Assembly: GCF_014639315.1 (NCBI RefSeq)
Contig: NZ_BMFY01000010.1
Coordinates: 1 to 64,000, forward strand
Direction of reading: 5' to 3'
Origin: Sediminivirga luteola
GTDB taxonomy: Bacteria; Actinomycetota; Actinomycetes; Actinomycetales; Brevibacteriaceae
Length of the DNA: 64,000 bases
Positions 53,080-62,553 of the stretch are shown piece by piece. Within the stretch, counting starts at the first letter, position 1. Each line of letters begins with the position of its first letter. The translations under genes were made by a program, and so were the position numbers. The notes under the pieces were generated by a model. It made no database searches and was not told the origin of the DNA. It saw nothing but the letters and a program-made list of their open reading frames with translations.

Positions 53080-53096
53080 CAAGAGCACCGCTCTCG
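53080..53096. promoter_or_regulatory. TetR operator, second copy
   Basis: CAAGAGCACCGCTCTCG matches the first operator at 15 of 17 positions and starts exactly 50 bases after it, on the same face of the helix. It lies 21 bases before the GTG start of the TetR gene, suggesting autoregulation. Confidence 0.82.
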
Positions 53097-53116
53097 GTTT
53101 TTGATACGCTGAGGGC

Positions 53117-53800
53117 GTGGCCACTGCACGAGAACGCGCTCATGCGCGCACGCTGGAGAAGATCGTCGCGCTCGGACGGGACCAGCTGGCCGAGGTGGGT
53201 CCCGCGCGGCTGTCGCTCCGGGAGATCGCACGCGGGCTCGGCATGGTCTCCTCCGCGGTCTACCGCTACGTCGCCAGCCGCGACGAACTCCTGACCCTGC
53301 TGATCGTCGATGCCTACCAGGAGCTGGGCCAGGCCGTGGAGAGCGCCATCGCGGAGCCCCCGGATCCACGGCAGCAGTACGCTGCGGCGGGACACGCGGT
53401 ACGGCACTGGGCCCTGGCCAACCCGGCGCGGTACGCGCTCGTCTTCGGCACCCCGGTGCCGGGATATCACGCCCCGGCGGAACTCACGACCGGCCCAGGC
53501 ACCAGGGTCATCGTCGCCCTGGTGCGGATCTTCGACGCAGCATGGCAGGCCGGTGCCCTGGACGTACCGCAACGGGAACCCGGTCCCGCCCTTCTCGCCG
53601 ACCTGGAAGAGATCGCCCGAGAGTACCGCCTCGGACTCCCGCCTGCCGGCCTCGCCGCCGCCGTCACCGCCTGGACAGGCCTGTTCGGGGCCGTCAGCTT
53701 CGAGGTGTTCGGACAGTACGGCGAGAACACCTTCCGCGCGCCGGAGGAACTGTTCGAGGAGCAGCTGGCCGCCCTCGCAACCGCCGCCGGCCTGCGCTGA
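53117..53800 (+). CDS. TetR-family regulator of the epimerase-like gene
   Basis: A 227-residue TetR protein. The HTH is in residues 15-60 (LSLREIARGLGMVSSAVYRYV), followed by SRDELLTLLIVDAYQELG and a TetR_C_13/WHG-type ligand domain ending in LEEIAREYRLGLPPAGLAAA. GTG start with GAGGG upstream. Two operators lie just before it. It probably represses itself and the divergent gene. Confidence 0.9.
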   Translation: MATARERAHARTLEKIVALGRDQLAEVGPARLSLREIARGLGMVSSAVYRYVASRDELLTLLIVDAYQELGQAVESAIAEPPDPRQQYAAAGHAVRHWALANPARYALVFGTPVPGYHAPAELTTGPGTRVIVALVRIFDAAWQAGALDVPQREPGPALLADLEEIAREYRLGLPPAGLAAAVTAWTGLFGAVSFEVFGQYGENTFRAPEELFEEQLAALATAAGLR

Positions 53801-53945
53801 ACCGCCCTACCAGGCCATCGCGGAGCGCACCGGGGACCGGCGGCGTTCACTCACGTTCTGCCAGCGCCTCCTGATCTGGATCAAGCGGTCACCGGGTTCT
53901 CCGGCGGCTTACCCGAGGCTCACCGTGCTGGTAGCGTCGTGAGCC

Positions 53946-54488
53946 ATGACGCGGTGGGTGGCGCTATTGCGCGGCGTGAACGTCGGCGGGATCACGATCA
54001 AGAGCGCGGATCTGAGAGCGCTTTTCGGCGAGCTCGGCTTCGGCGCCGTCGCCACCGTGCTGGCGAGCGGCAATGTCGTCTTCGATGCCAGCGCCCCTCC
54101 CACCGCTGATGACCGGGACGTGCTCAAACGCACCATCGAGCAGGCGCTGAGTGAGCGCTTCGGCTACGAGGCGTGGATCGTTCTCCTCACGCAGGACGAA
54201 CTCGCGTCCCGAGCCGGCGACTACCCCTTCTCCCGGCAGGACGACGAGCACCATCCGTACCTCGTCTTCGGATCCGATGAGGCGGTACTGGACGAGCTGT
54301 ATGCCTCGGCCCAGGCCCTGCGCTCGGAACGGGACGCCCTCGCCCGCGGCAGCGGCGTCATCTACTGGCGCGCGCCCAAAGGCGGCAGCACGGACACTCC
54401 AGTGGCCAAGCTCGTGGCGAAGGCCAGATACCGGTCGACGACGACCAACCGCAACCTGCGCACCGTCGAGAAGCTGCTGAAGGCCTGA
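53946..54488 (+). CDS. DUF1697 protein
   Basis: A 180-residue protein of the DUF1697 family, which begins with the recognisable ALLRGVNVGG, then DLRALFGELGF, VLASGNVVFDA and the WRAPKGG...NRNLRTVEKL end. The biochemical role of the family is unknown. ATG 53946 was chosen by position of the conserved start. It is a single gene. Confidence 0.9.
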   Translation: MTRWVALLRGVNVGGITIKSADLRALFGELGFGAVATVLASGNVVFDASAPPTADDRDVLKRTIEQALSERFGYEAWIVLLTQDELASRAGDYPFSRQDDEHHPYLVFGSDEAVLDELYASAQALRSERDALARGSGVIYWRAPKGGSTDTPVAKLVAKARYRSTTTNRNLRTVEKLLKA

Positions 54489-54533
54489 TCCGCCTGACCG
54501 GCCATGACCGCGCCGGCGCGTGCCGCCTCCGCT

Positions 54534-55073
54534 TCACCCCATCCGGCGGCGCGGATCAGGAGGGCCGGGCAGCGCGGAGCTACGAGCGCGTTCATGCATG
54601 CGCACCGCGCGGAACTCCAGGAACAGGACGACCGCGAGGAACCCGAAGAGAATCCCGGCGCAGAGCGGCACGGCCAGGACCAGGTATCCACTCACCTGCG
54701 TCCAGAGGGGTGCAGACGCACCGGGACCGAGCCCGGTGGGGCTCAGAAACGAGATGATCGCGCCGAAGAACACGAAGGCGAAGCACAGCCCCGCGACGAC
54801 GGTCGCGACGATGGCACCGGTCTGAGCACGTCCCGGCGACCTCCCCTCCACGCCCAGCTGGAAGGTACGGCCCGGGAGCCTGAGTACCTGCCATCGATCG
54901 GTCCACGCCTGCCCGTCCCACCAGCGCAGTTGCCGGGGCACGCCCACGTCGTACCAGCCGGGTGCCGGCGCCCCGGGGCCGGGCCCCGCACCGGGTTCGC
55001 TCCCGATCGGTATGTCATGTCCGCCCGGTCCCTGCGAACCGGCCGGACCGGGCGGGCTCCCCCACTGCTCCAT
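54534..55073 (-). CDS. DUF2510-containing membrane protein
   Basis: A 179-residue protein. The Pro/Gly-rich N-terminus (1-38) leads to a DUF2510 motif (APGWYDVG and LRWWDGQAWTDRW), then two to three membrane helices (about 85-110 and 125-155) and a basic C-terminal end. Function unknown; such proteins are frequent in Actinobacteria. Single gene. Confidence 0.8.
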   Translation of the reverse strand: MEQWGSPPGPAGSQGPGGHDIPIGSEPGAGPGPGAPAPGWYDVGVPRQLRWWDGQAWTDRWQVLRLPGRTFQLGVEGRSPGRAQTGAIVATVVAGLCFAFVFFGAIISFLSPTGLGPGASAPLWTQVSGYLVLAVPLCAGILFGFLAVVLFLEFRAVRMHERARSSALPGPPDPRRRMG

Positions 55074-55226
55074 CGTCGTTCCCCTTCAGCTCCATAGACG
55101 CGTCCTGAGGCTCAGCCTAGACACACCGGCCAGCGCAACGCCGGTGTGCGTCAGAATCGCAGCACGGCATCATAGTGAGCGACGGAATCATGGAACTTCA
55201 TGCGCGAGACCCGTGGTTTCGGTCGG

Positions 55227-55820
55227 TCAATGCGCGTCCCACCCGGGCGTGTGAGCGGCTGCGTCCTCGCCGCGGGTGTCGTGGCCGGGTTCCGTAAACG
55301 CCACGAGCGCGAGGTGACGGTCCGCCGTCCAGCACACCAGGCGACCACGCTGATCCTTCGTACGGCCGAGGACCCCCGCTTCCGCCAGTTCGGTCAACGC
55401 CCGATGCGCCGCAGCCGGCGACACCGCGACACGTTCGCTCACAGATTTGGCAGTGAGAACCGGATCGGAGGCCAGCGTTTCCAGGATTCTCCACACGACA
55501 GCATCCCGCCGGGGCACCGCCGGGTTCAGGCCACGGTCGCGGCGGAAGGCTACGACCCGGTCACGGACCTCACGGTCCAGCGCGGCGATGTCCCCCGCCA
55601 GCTTCACGGCCTTCCCACCCGCTTGCTCCGCCGCCTGCGAGAATCCGATCACCTACTCATCGATCGCCGGGGGACTTGCACGGTACCCGGTAAGCCCCGC
55701 GATGTATGCGTCAGTGTGCTCGGCGAAGACGGTGCTGATCGGGATGAGCGTGCTCCGCAGCGCATCCGCGCGACGCAGAGTCGTGTGGATGAGCGCCCGG
55801 CCGGTACGGCCATTGCCGTA
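55227..55820 (-). pseudogene. Decayed Fic-family gene remnant (5' deleted, internal stop)
   Basis: On the minus strand the frame from about 55820 begins at GNGRTGRALIHTTLRR, which is the second half of the Fic AMP-transferase motif (HPFxDGNGRTGR). Everything upstream (the rest of the Fic domain, including the catalytic His) is gone; the in-frame sequence immediately upstream hits a stop. The frame continues AGLTGYRASPPAIDE, then TAG at 55655-55653 where a Trp codon (TGG) would be natural, and goes on as IGFSQAAEQAGGKAVK into a C-terminal winged helix (about 55530-55240). The downstream part alone forms an open frame from a GTG at 55652, but it lacks a ribosome site. Confidence 0.85.
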
Positions 55821-55990
55821 TTTCTATTTAGACGTTCTAACCGAGAGATAAGTTGACACTGCTGTTCGGCTAGCCGAAGCCGATGCCTCAGTGCTTACCA
55901 ACGGGAGAGCGGCCTCCGCTCCCCGGAGGCGATAGGGAGCCGCCGCTAAGCTCATGCCCGACCGACGGACTCGATGACCGACGGACTCCT

Positions 55991-56016
55991 CATGACCCGC
56001 CCGTCGACGGGTCATG
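55991..56016. terminator. Inverted repeat, probable second terminator
   Basis: CATGACCCG and CGGGTCATG (9-bp arms) stand beyond the main tRNA terminator and may act as a back-up stop or protect against read-through from the left. Confidence 0.5.
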
Positions 56017-56030
56017 GGAGCGGGAACGAC

Positions 56031-56075
56031 GAAGGCCCCGGTGCCGGATCGATCAGATCCGGCACCGGGGCCTTC
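56031..56075 (-). terminator. Terminator of tRNA-Leu
   Basis: A perfect 20-bp stem (GAAGGCCCCGGTGCCGGATC and complement) with the loop GATCA, located 13 bases after the mature 3' end of the tRNA on the minus strand. Confidence 0.85.
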
Positions 56076-56087
56076 GCCCGGGACAAG

Positions 56088-56171
<84 letters not shown>

Positions 56172-56187
56172 AAGTGGAGCGACCGCT

Positions 56188-56217
56188 ACTCTAGCAACAA
56201 TCCGCATCCGGCACCAA
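56188..56217 (-). promoter_or_regulatory. Promoter of tRNA-Leu
   Basis: On the minus strand: -35 TTGGTG, 18-base spacer, -10 TAGAGT, ending 17 bases before the tRNA 5' end, a normal short leader. Confidence 0.6.
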
Positions 56218-56629
56218 TCGGCTCCGTGAGAGGCAGTTTTCCGCGCCTGCAGGCGTTCGCTTTCCGCCCTGCAAGCGTTCTGCAGGACAATGCGTCACCG
56301 GGGCGGCCCCACGGGCGAAGGCGATCTCAGATCCGGCACGGGCAGACCCGCCGCCTCACGCGTGGCCCCAGAGACCGGGCAGACTCCCCGCGCAGACCCG
56401 TCCCAGTTGCCCCACAGCCGCCAAGAAGTGATGATCTTGTGTTTGGGCAGTAGCATGAGGAGTTGACCGCTCCAGGGGCCCAGGCCTCCCGGGCCCGCCG
56501 TGACGGCAGCCTCGGGGCCGGCGGGGCCCGCAAGCCGAACGACCGCATGACGTGCACGGTGCCACCACCGCGCCGGGCCGGCATGCTGAAGCCCGATCAG
56601 CGTCAGCGAGCACCGGAAAGGAGGCGCCC
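56218..56629. other. 412-base spacer upstream of fhaA
   Basis: No coding frame looks real. It should hold the promoter of the cell-wall/signalling operon; TAGCAT at 56451-56456 is the best -10-like hexamer but has no good -35. Short GC-rich inverted repeats occur near 56474-56495 (GGGGCCC and GGGCCC) without a clear role. Confidence 0.4.
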
Positions 56630-57508
56630 GTGGGAGTCCTCGACCGTTTCGAACGAGGAATCGAGCGCGTCGTCAACGGTGCCTTCGCCAAAGCCTTCCG
56701 CTCGGAGGTGCAGCCGGTAGAGATCGCCAGCGCCCTGCGCCGCGAAGCCGACAACCGGGCGGCCGTAGTCTCCCGGGGCCGCACGCTCACCGCCAACGCC
56801 TACACGGTGGAACTCTCCGAATCCGATCTGGAGCGGCTTTCCGACCTGGAGCAGGAACTCAGCGTCGACCTGCGGCAGGTCGTGGGCGAACATGCCGCCA
56901 GTCAGGGTTACAGCTTCGTCGGGCCCGTGACGGTGGTCTTCGAGAAGGCCTCCGACCTGGACACCGGCATGTTCCGGGTCCGGTCGACGACCAAGCGCCC
57001 CGACGGCTCCTCCGCCGCCCAGCCCCAGGACCGTGGCGGCTACGACCCTCAGTCCCGCGCGAATCCGGTTGTTCCCGACCCCGTGCCACGCACCAGCCAT
57101 CAGCCGCCGGGAGCCAGCAGCCCCCATGCCCCGCCGCCGGGGTCCCTGGGCGTCCCCCGCCGGCCGCGCCAGTACGACGGCGCCCCGCCTGCCGCGCATG
57201 CCACCCCGCGGACCGCCAGCGCACGCGGGGTCTACATCGGCAGCCAATTCCATCCGCTGCGTTCCGGCAGCACCGTCTTCGGCCGCTCCGAGGCCAGCGC
57301 AGACATCATCCTGGCCGACTCCGGATGTTCCCGGCGGCACTTCGAAATCACGGTCGACGGCGACCGCGCCATCGCCACCGACCTCGGTTCGACGAACGGC
57401 ACCAAACTCGGCGGGCGCAGGATCAGCAGCGTCGTCCTCAAGGACGGCGACGTCCTCACCGCGGGCTCGGTGAGCATCCAGTACCACGATCCGGGGGCCC
57501 GCGGATGA
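56630..57508 (+). CDS. fhaA: FhaA: DUF3662 and FHA domain protein
   Basis: A 292-residue protein. The N-terminal DUF3662 domain (1-115) starts VLDRFERGIERVVNGAFAKAF. A Pro/Gln/Ala-rich linker (about 125-200) leads to the FHA domain (about 205-285), with the phosphothreonine-site motifs VFGRSEASADI, SRRHFEI and DLGSTNGT. FhaA-type proteins bind phosphothreonine on kinase substrates and influence peptidoglycan synthesis. The GTG at 56630 is supported by AAAGGAGG; the frame upstream is unsupported. First gene of the operon. Confidence 0.95.
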   Translation: MGVLDRFERGIERVVNGAFAKAFRSEVQPVEIASALRREADNRAAVVSRGRTLTANAYTVELSESDLERLSDLEQELSVDLRQVVGEHAASQGYSFVGPVTVVFEKASDLDTGMFRVRSTTKRPDGSSAAQPQDRGGYDPQSRANPVVPDPVPRTSHQPPGASSPHAPPPGSLGVPRRPRQYDGAPPAAHATPRTASARGVYIGSQFHPLRSGSTVFGRSEASADIILADSGCSRRHFEITVDGDRAIATDLGSTNGTKLGGRRISSVVLKDGDVLTAGSVSIQYHDPGARG

Positions 57509-57995
57509 GCGAACTCACGATCGCGGCACTCCGGCTGGGCCTGTTCGTCCTGATGTGGATCTTCGTCTTCGCGGTCGCCGCAGTGCTCCGGCGCGACCTG
57601 TTCGGCGCGCGGGCGCAGACCGGGCGCCGCGCCACCCGCCCCGCGAAGCCCATGCCACAGCCCAGCTACGAGGCCGGCCCCATCCCCCGTCCCGAAGAGA
57701 TCGCTGCCACGCCTCGGCACCTGCGCGTGGTGCAGGGCTCCCTCGCCGGCACCACTGTCCCGCTGAGCGGCACGCCTATCACCATCGGCCGCAGCCATTC
57801 CTCCACCCTGGTCCTGTCCGACGACTTCGCCTCCGGCCGGCACGCCCGCATCGTCCCCGGCGAGGGCGGCTGGTGGATCGAGGACGCAGGCTCCACCAAC
57901 GGCACCCTTGTCGACGGTGAGCGCATCACGGCACCGGTCCGCCTGCGCGTGGGCACCAGGATCACCATCGGGCACACGGTGATGGAGCTGGCACC

Positions 57996-57999
<4 letters not shown>
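57505..57999 (+). CDS. fhaB: FhaB: membrane-anchored FHA domain protein
   Basis: A 164-residue protein with one N-terminal membrane helix (about 5-28, ALRLGLFVLMWIFVFAVAA) and a C-terminal FHA domain (about 75-160) with ITIGRSHSST, SGRHARI and DAGSTNGT. It is the FhaB/FipA type, a reader of kinase-dependent threonine phosphorylation linked to division. ATG 57505 overlaps the fhaA stop (ATGA), which fixes the start against a longer in-frame extension. Confidence 0.95.
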
Positions 58000-59527
<1,528 letters not shown>

Positions 59528-59528
<1 letters not shown>

Positions 59529-61081
59529 TGTCCGCCCCCGCACCTGCAGCCGTCCACTACGGGGCCCCGCGCCGGGTCCGGTACCGCCTGCTGGAACTGC
59601 TGCTGATCCTCCTGGCGGTACTCGCCTCCGTCGTCGCCTACGCCCTGGTGGGCCTGGGCGCGCAGAACGAGATCCCGGCGAACGTCTACCAGTACGGCGG
59701 TTGGCTCCTGGCACTCGGCCTGGCCGCGCACGCCGTCGTGCAGTGGCGTGCCCGGTACGCCGATCAGACGCTGCTGCCCATCGTGACCCTGCTCAACGGC
59801 CTCGGCCTGGCGATGATCTACCGCATCGACATCGCCAAGGGCCGCCTCGAGGACGGCGGCGGTGCCGCTGGGAGCCAGCTGATCTGGATGACCCTCGGCG
59901 TGGCGCTCGCCATCGGCGTGCTCATAGCCCTCCGCGATCACCGCGTCCTCCGCCGGTACACCTACACCGCCGGCCTGGCGGCGTTCCTGCTGCTCCTGCT
60001 GCCCCTGCTACCCGGACTGGGCGTGACGATCAACGGCGCCCGCATCTGGATCCGGCTGTTCGGCATGTCCTTCCAGCCTGCCGAGATCGCCAAGATCCTG
60101 CTCGCGATCTTCTTCGCCGGGTACTTCGTGGCGTACCGCGACAGCATCGTCCTGGCCGGGCCGAAGTTCCTCGGCATCCAGTGGCCGCGGCTGCGGGACC
60201 TGGGACCGATCGTCATCGCCTGGATCGCCAGCGTCGGCATCCTCGTCTTCCAGCGCGACCTGGGCACCTCGCTGCTGATCTTCGGCCTGTTCGTCGCCGT
60301 GCTCTACGTCGCCACCGCCAAACGCACCTGGATCCTGCTCGGCGCGGTGTTCTTCACCGGCGGCGCGCTGCTGGCCGCGCAGGCGTTCTCCCACGTGCAG
60401 CAACGGATCGACGGCTGGCTCCATGCCCTGGACCCGGAGATGTACAACCGCGAGATCGGCGGCTCCTACCAGCTCGTCCAGGGCCTGTTCGGGATGGCCA
60501 ACGGCGGCCTGATCGGCACCGGCCTGGGCCGCGGCCGCCCCGATATCGTGCCCTACAGCGAGTCCGACTTCATCATCGCCTCCCTGGGCGAGGAACTCGG
60601 CCTGATCGGGCTGTTCGCCATCCTCATGCTGTACGTGCTGCTGATGGCCCGCGGCCTGAAGACCGCAATGCTGGTGCGCGACGGCTTCGGCAAGCTGTTC
60701 GCCGCCGGCATCAGCTTCACCATCGCCCTGCAGTGCTTCATCGTGGTCGGCGGCGTCACCCGGCTGATCCCGCTCACGGGCCTGACCACGCCGTTCCTCG
60801 CCGCCGGCGGTTCGTCCCTGGTGGCCAACTGGATCATCATCGGCCTGCTGCTGCGCATCTCGGACAACGCCCGCAGGCCGCAGGAGGAGTTCCACACCGG
60901 CGTGCTGGGCACCGTCCGACAGGAGACCGAGGAAGAGCCCTCTCCCCGCCGGCGGCGCCGTGAGGAGCAGGCCGGCCACACCGGGACCGGGCAGACCCCG
61001 GCCGGCGAGGACGCCACCGTGATCGTCCAGGAGGTCCCCGGCCCCGAAGGATCCGATCCGCGCGAAAGGGGGCAGGCATGA
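59528..61081 (+). CDS. rodA: RodA/FtsW-family peptidoglycan polymerase (SEDS)
   Basis: A 517-residue SEDS protein with about twelve helices, plus a hydrophilic 60-residue C-terminal tail. Family landmarks are GARIWIRLFGMSFQPAEIAK, FQRDLGTSLLIFGLF and SDFIIASLGEELGLIG. The catalytic Asp is in the QRDLGTS region. With the class B PBP encoded next it polymerises glycan. ATG 59528 overlaps the pstP stop (TGATG). Confidence 0.96.
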
Positions 61082-62553
61082 ACAAGCCGCTACGCCACCT
61101 CGCCCTCGTGGCCCTCGTGATGTTCGCGCTGCTGTTCGGCTCCACCTCCTACGTGCAGTACTTCAGCGCGCAGAGCCTGCGGGACAACCCGCTCAACTCG
61201 CGGACCCTGCAGCAGGAGCTCGGCCGCGAACGCGGCCCCATCCTGCTCGCCGACGGGCGCGTCGTCGCCTCCTCGATGCCCTCCGAGAGCAGCACCTACG
61301 ACTACCAGCGCGTTTACGGCGGCGACGGCGTGGACCCCGCCATGTACTCGGCCGTGACCGGCTTCTTCTCCGTGGTCTACGGCCCCTCCGGGCTGGAGCA
61401 GGCGGAGAACTCGATGCTCGCCGGCACCGATGACGCCATGTTCTACCGGAACCTGACGCACTACCTCACCGGGCAGGAACCGCCCGGTGCGGCCGTGCAG
61501 ACCACGATCAACCCCGCGGTCCAGGAAGCGGCATGGAACGGCATGGGCGGGCAGCGCGGCGCCGCCGTCGCGCTGGACCCGCGCACCGGCGAGGTGCTGG
61601 CGATGGTCTCCACCCCGGGCTTCGACCCCAACAGCCTGGCCTCCCACAGCCACGACACGGCCACCCAGGCGTACCAGGAGCTGCTGGGAGCCGAGTCCCG
61701 TCCGCTGTACAACCGCGCCATCGGCGGCAACCTGTACCCGCCCGGCTCGACCTTCAAGCTGATCACCGCGGCGGCCGCCCTGGAGAGCGGGCAGTACACC
61801 CCGGAGACGGAACTGGACGCCCCCACGACCCTGGAACTGCCGCTGACCACGGCGACCATCAGGAACGCCGGCGGGGCGGTCTGCGGCAGCGGCGGCCGCG
61901 CCACCCTGCAGCATTCGCTCATGGTCTCCTGCAACACCTCCTTCGCCGCGATGGGCATGGAGCTCGGCGATCAGGCGCTGCGGGAGCAGGCCGAGGCGTT
62001 CGGCTTCGACGAGGGTTTCACGATGCCGCTGCGGGTGACCGCCTCCTCGTTCCCGGACGAGCTGAACGCCCCCCAGCTGGCGCAGAGCTCCATCGGGCAG
62101 TACGAGGTGCGGGCCACCCCGATGCAGATGGCGATGGTCGCCGCAGGGATCGCCAACGACGGCGTCGTGATGCAGCCGAACCTGGTGTCCTCGGTGGTGG
62201 ATTCGACGTCCTTGGACGTCATCAGCGATCCTTCGCCGCGGGAGATGTCCCGGGCCGTGAGCCCCGAGACCGCCCAGCAGCTGACCGAGATGATGACCAC
62301 CGTGGTGGAGAGCGGCACCGGTACCGCCGCGCAGATCCCCGGGGTCGACGTGGCGGGCAAGACCGGATCGGCGCAGCACGCGCAGGGCGCGGCGCCGCAC
62401 GCCTGGTTCACGGCGTTCGCACCCGCGGACGATCCGCAGATCGCGGTGGCCGTGGTGGTGGAGAGCGGCGGAGACGCCGGAAGTGAAGCCTCGGGAGGCC
62501 GCGTGGCCGGCCCGATAGCGAAAGCGATGATCGAAGCGATGGTGAACTCATGA
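61078..62553 (+). CDS. pbpA: PbpA: penicillin-binding transpeptidase (class B)
   Basis: A 491-residue class B PBP with one N-terminal membrane helix (about 8-30), a dimerisation/linker domain and a transpeptidase domain. The catalytic motifs are all present: S224-x-x-K227 in GSTFKLI, S284-C-N and K428-T-G. Standard length for PbpA. It crosslinks glycan in the RodA complex. ATGA overlaps on both sides. Confidence 0.97.
   Translation: MNKPLRHLALVALVMFALLFGSTSYVQYFSAQSLRDNPLNSRTLQQELGRERGPILLADGRVVASSMPSESSTYDYQRVYGGDGVDPAMYSAVTGFFSVVYGPSGLEQAENSMLAGTDDAMFYRNLTHYLTGQEPPGAAVQTTINPAVQEAAWNGMGGQRGAAVALDPRTGEVLAMVSTPGFDPNSLASHSHDTATQAYQELLGAESRPLYNRAIGGNLYPPGSTFKLITAAAALESGQYTPETELDAPTTLELPLTTATIRNAGGAVCGSGGRATLQHSLMVSCNTSFAAMGMELGDQALREQAEAFGFDEGFTMPLRVTASSFPDELNAPQLAQSSIGQYEVRATPMQMAMVAAGIANDGVVMQPNLVSSVVDSTSLDVISDPSPREMSRAVSPETAQQLTEMMTTVVESGTGTAAQIPGVDVAGKTGSAQHAQGAAPHAWFTAFAPADDPQIAVAVVVESGGDAGSEASGGRVAGPIAKAMIEAMVNS

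Larger units (their letters stand above)
55821..56087. other. Spacer between Fic remnant and tRNA-Leu with two hairpins
   Basis: No gene is visible. Near the Fic breakpoint lies TTAGA-CGT-TCTAA (55828-55840). The segment also contains the hairpins described separately at 55991-56016 and 56031-56075. The 3' end of the tRNA gene faces this spacer. Confidence 0.5.

Noticed and set aside
55447-55851. 134-residue plus-strand frame over the Fic remnant
   Set aside because: The minus-strand translation shows clear Fic motif residues and a winged helix; the plus frame has none.
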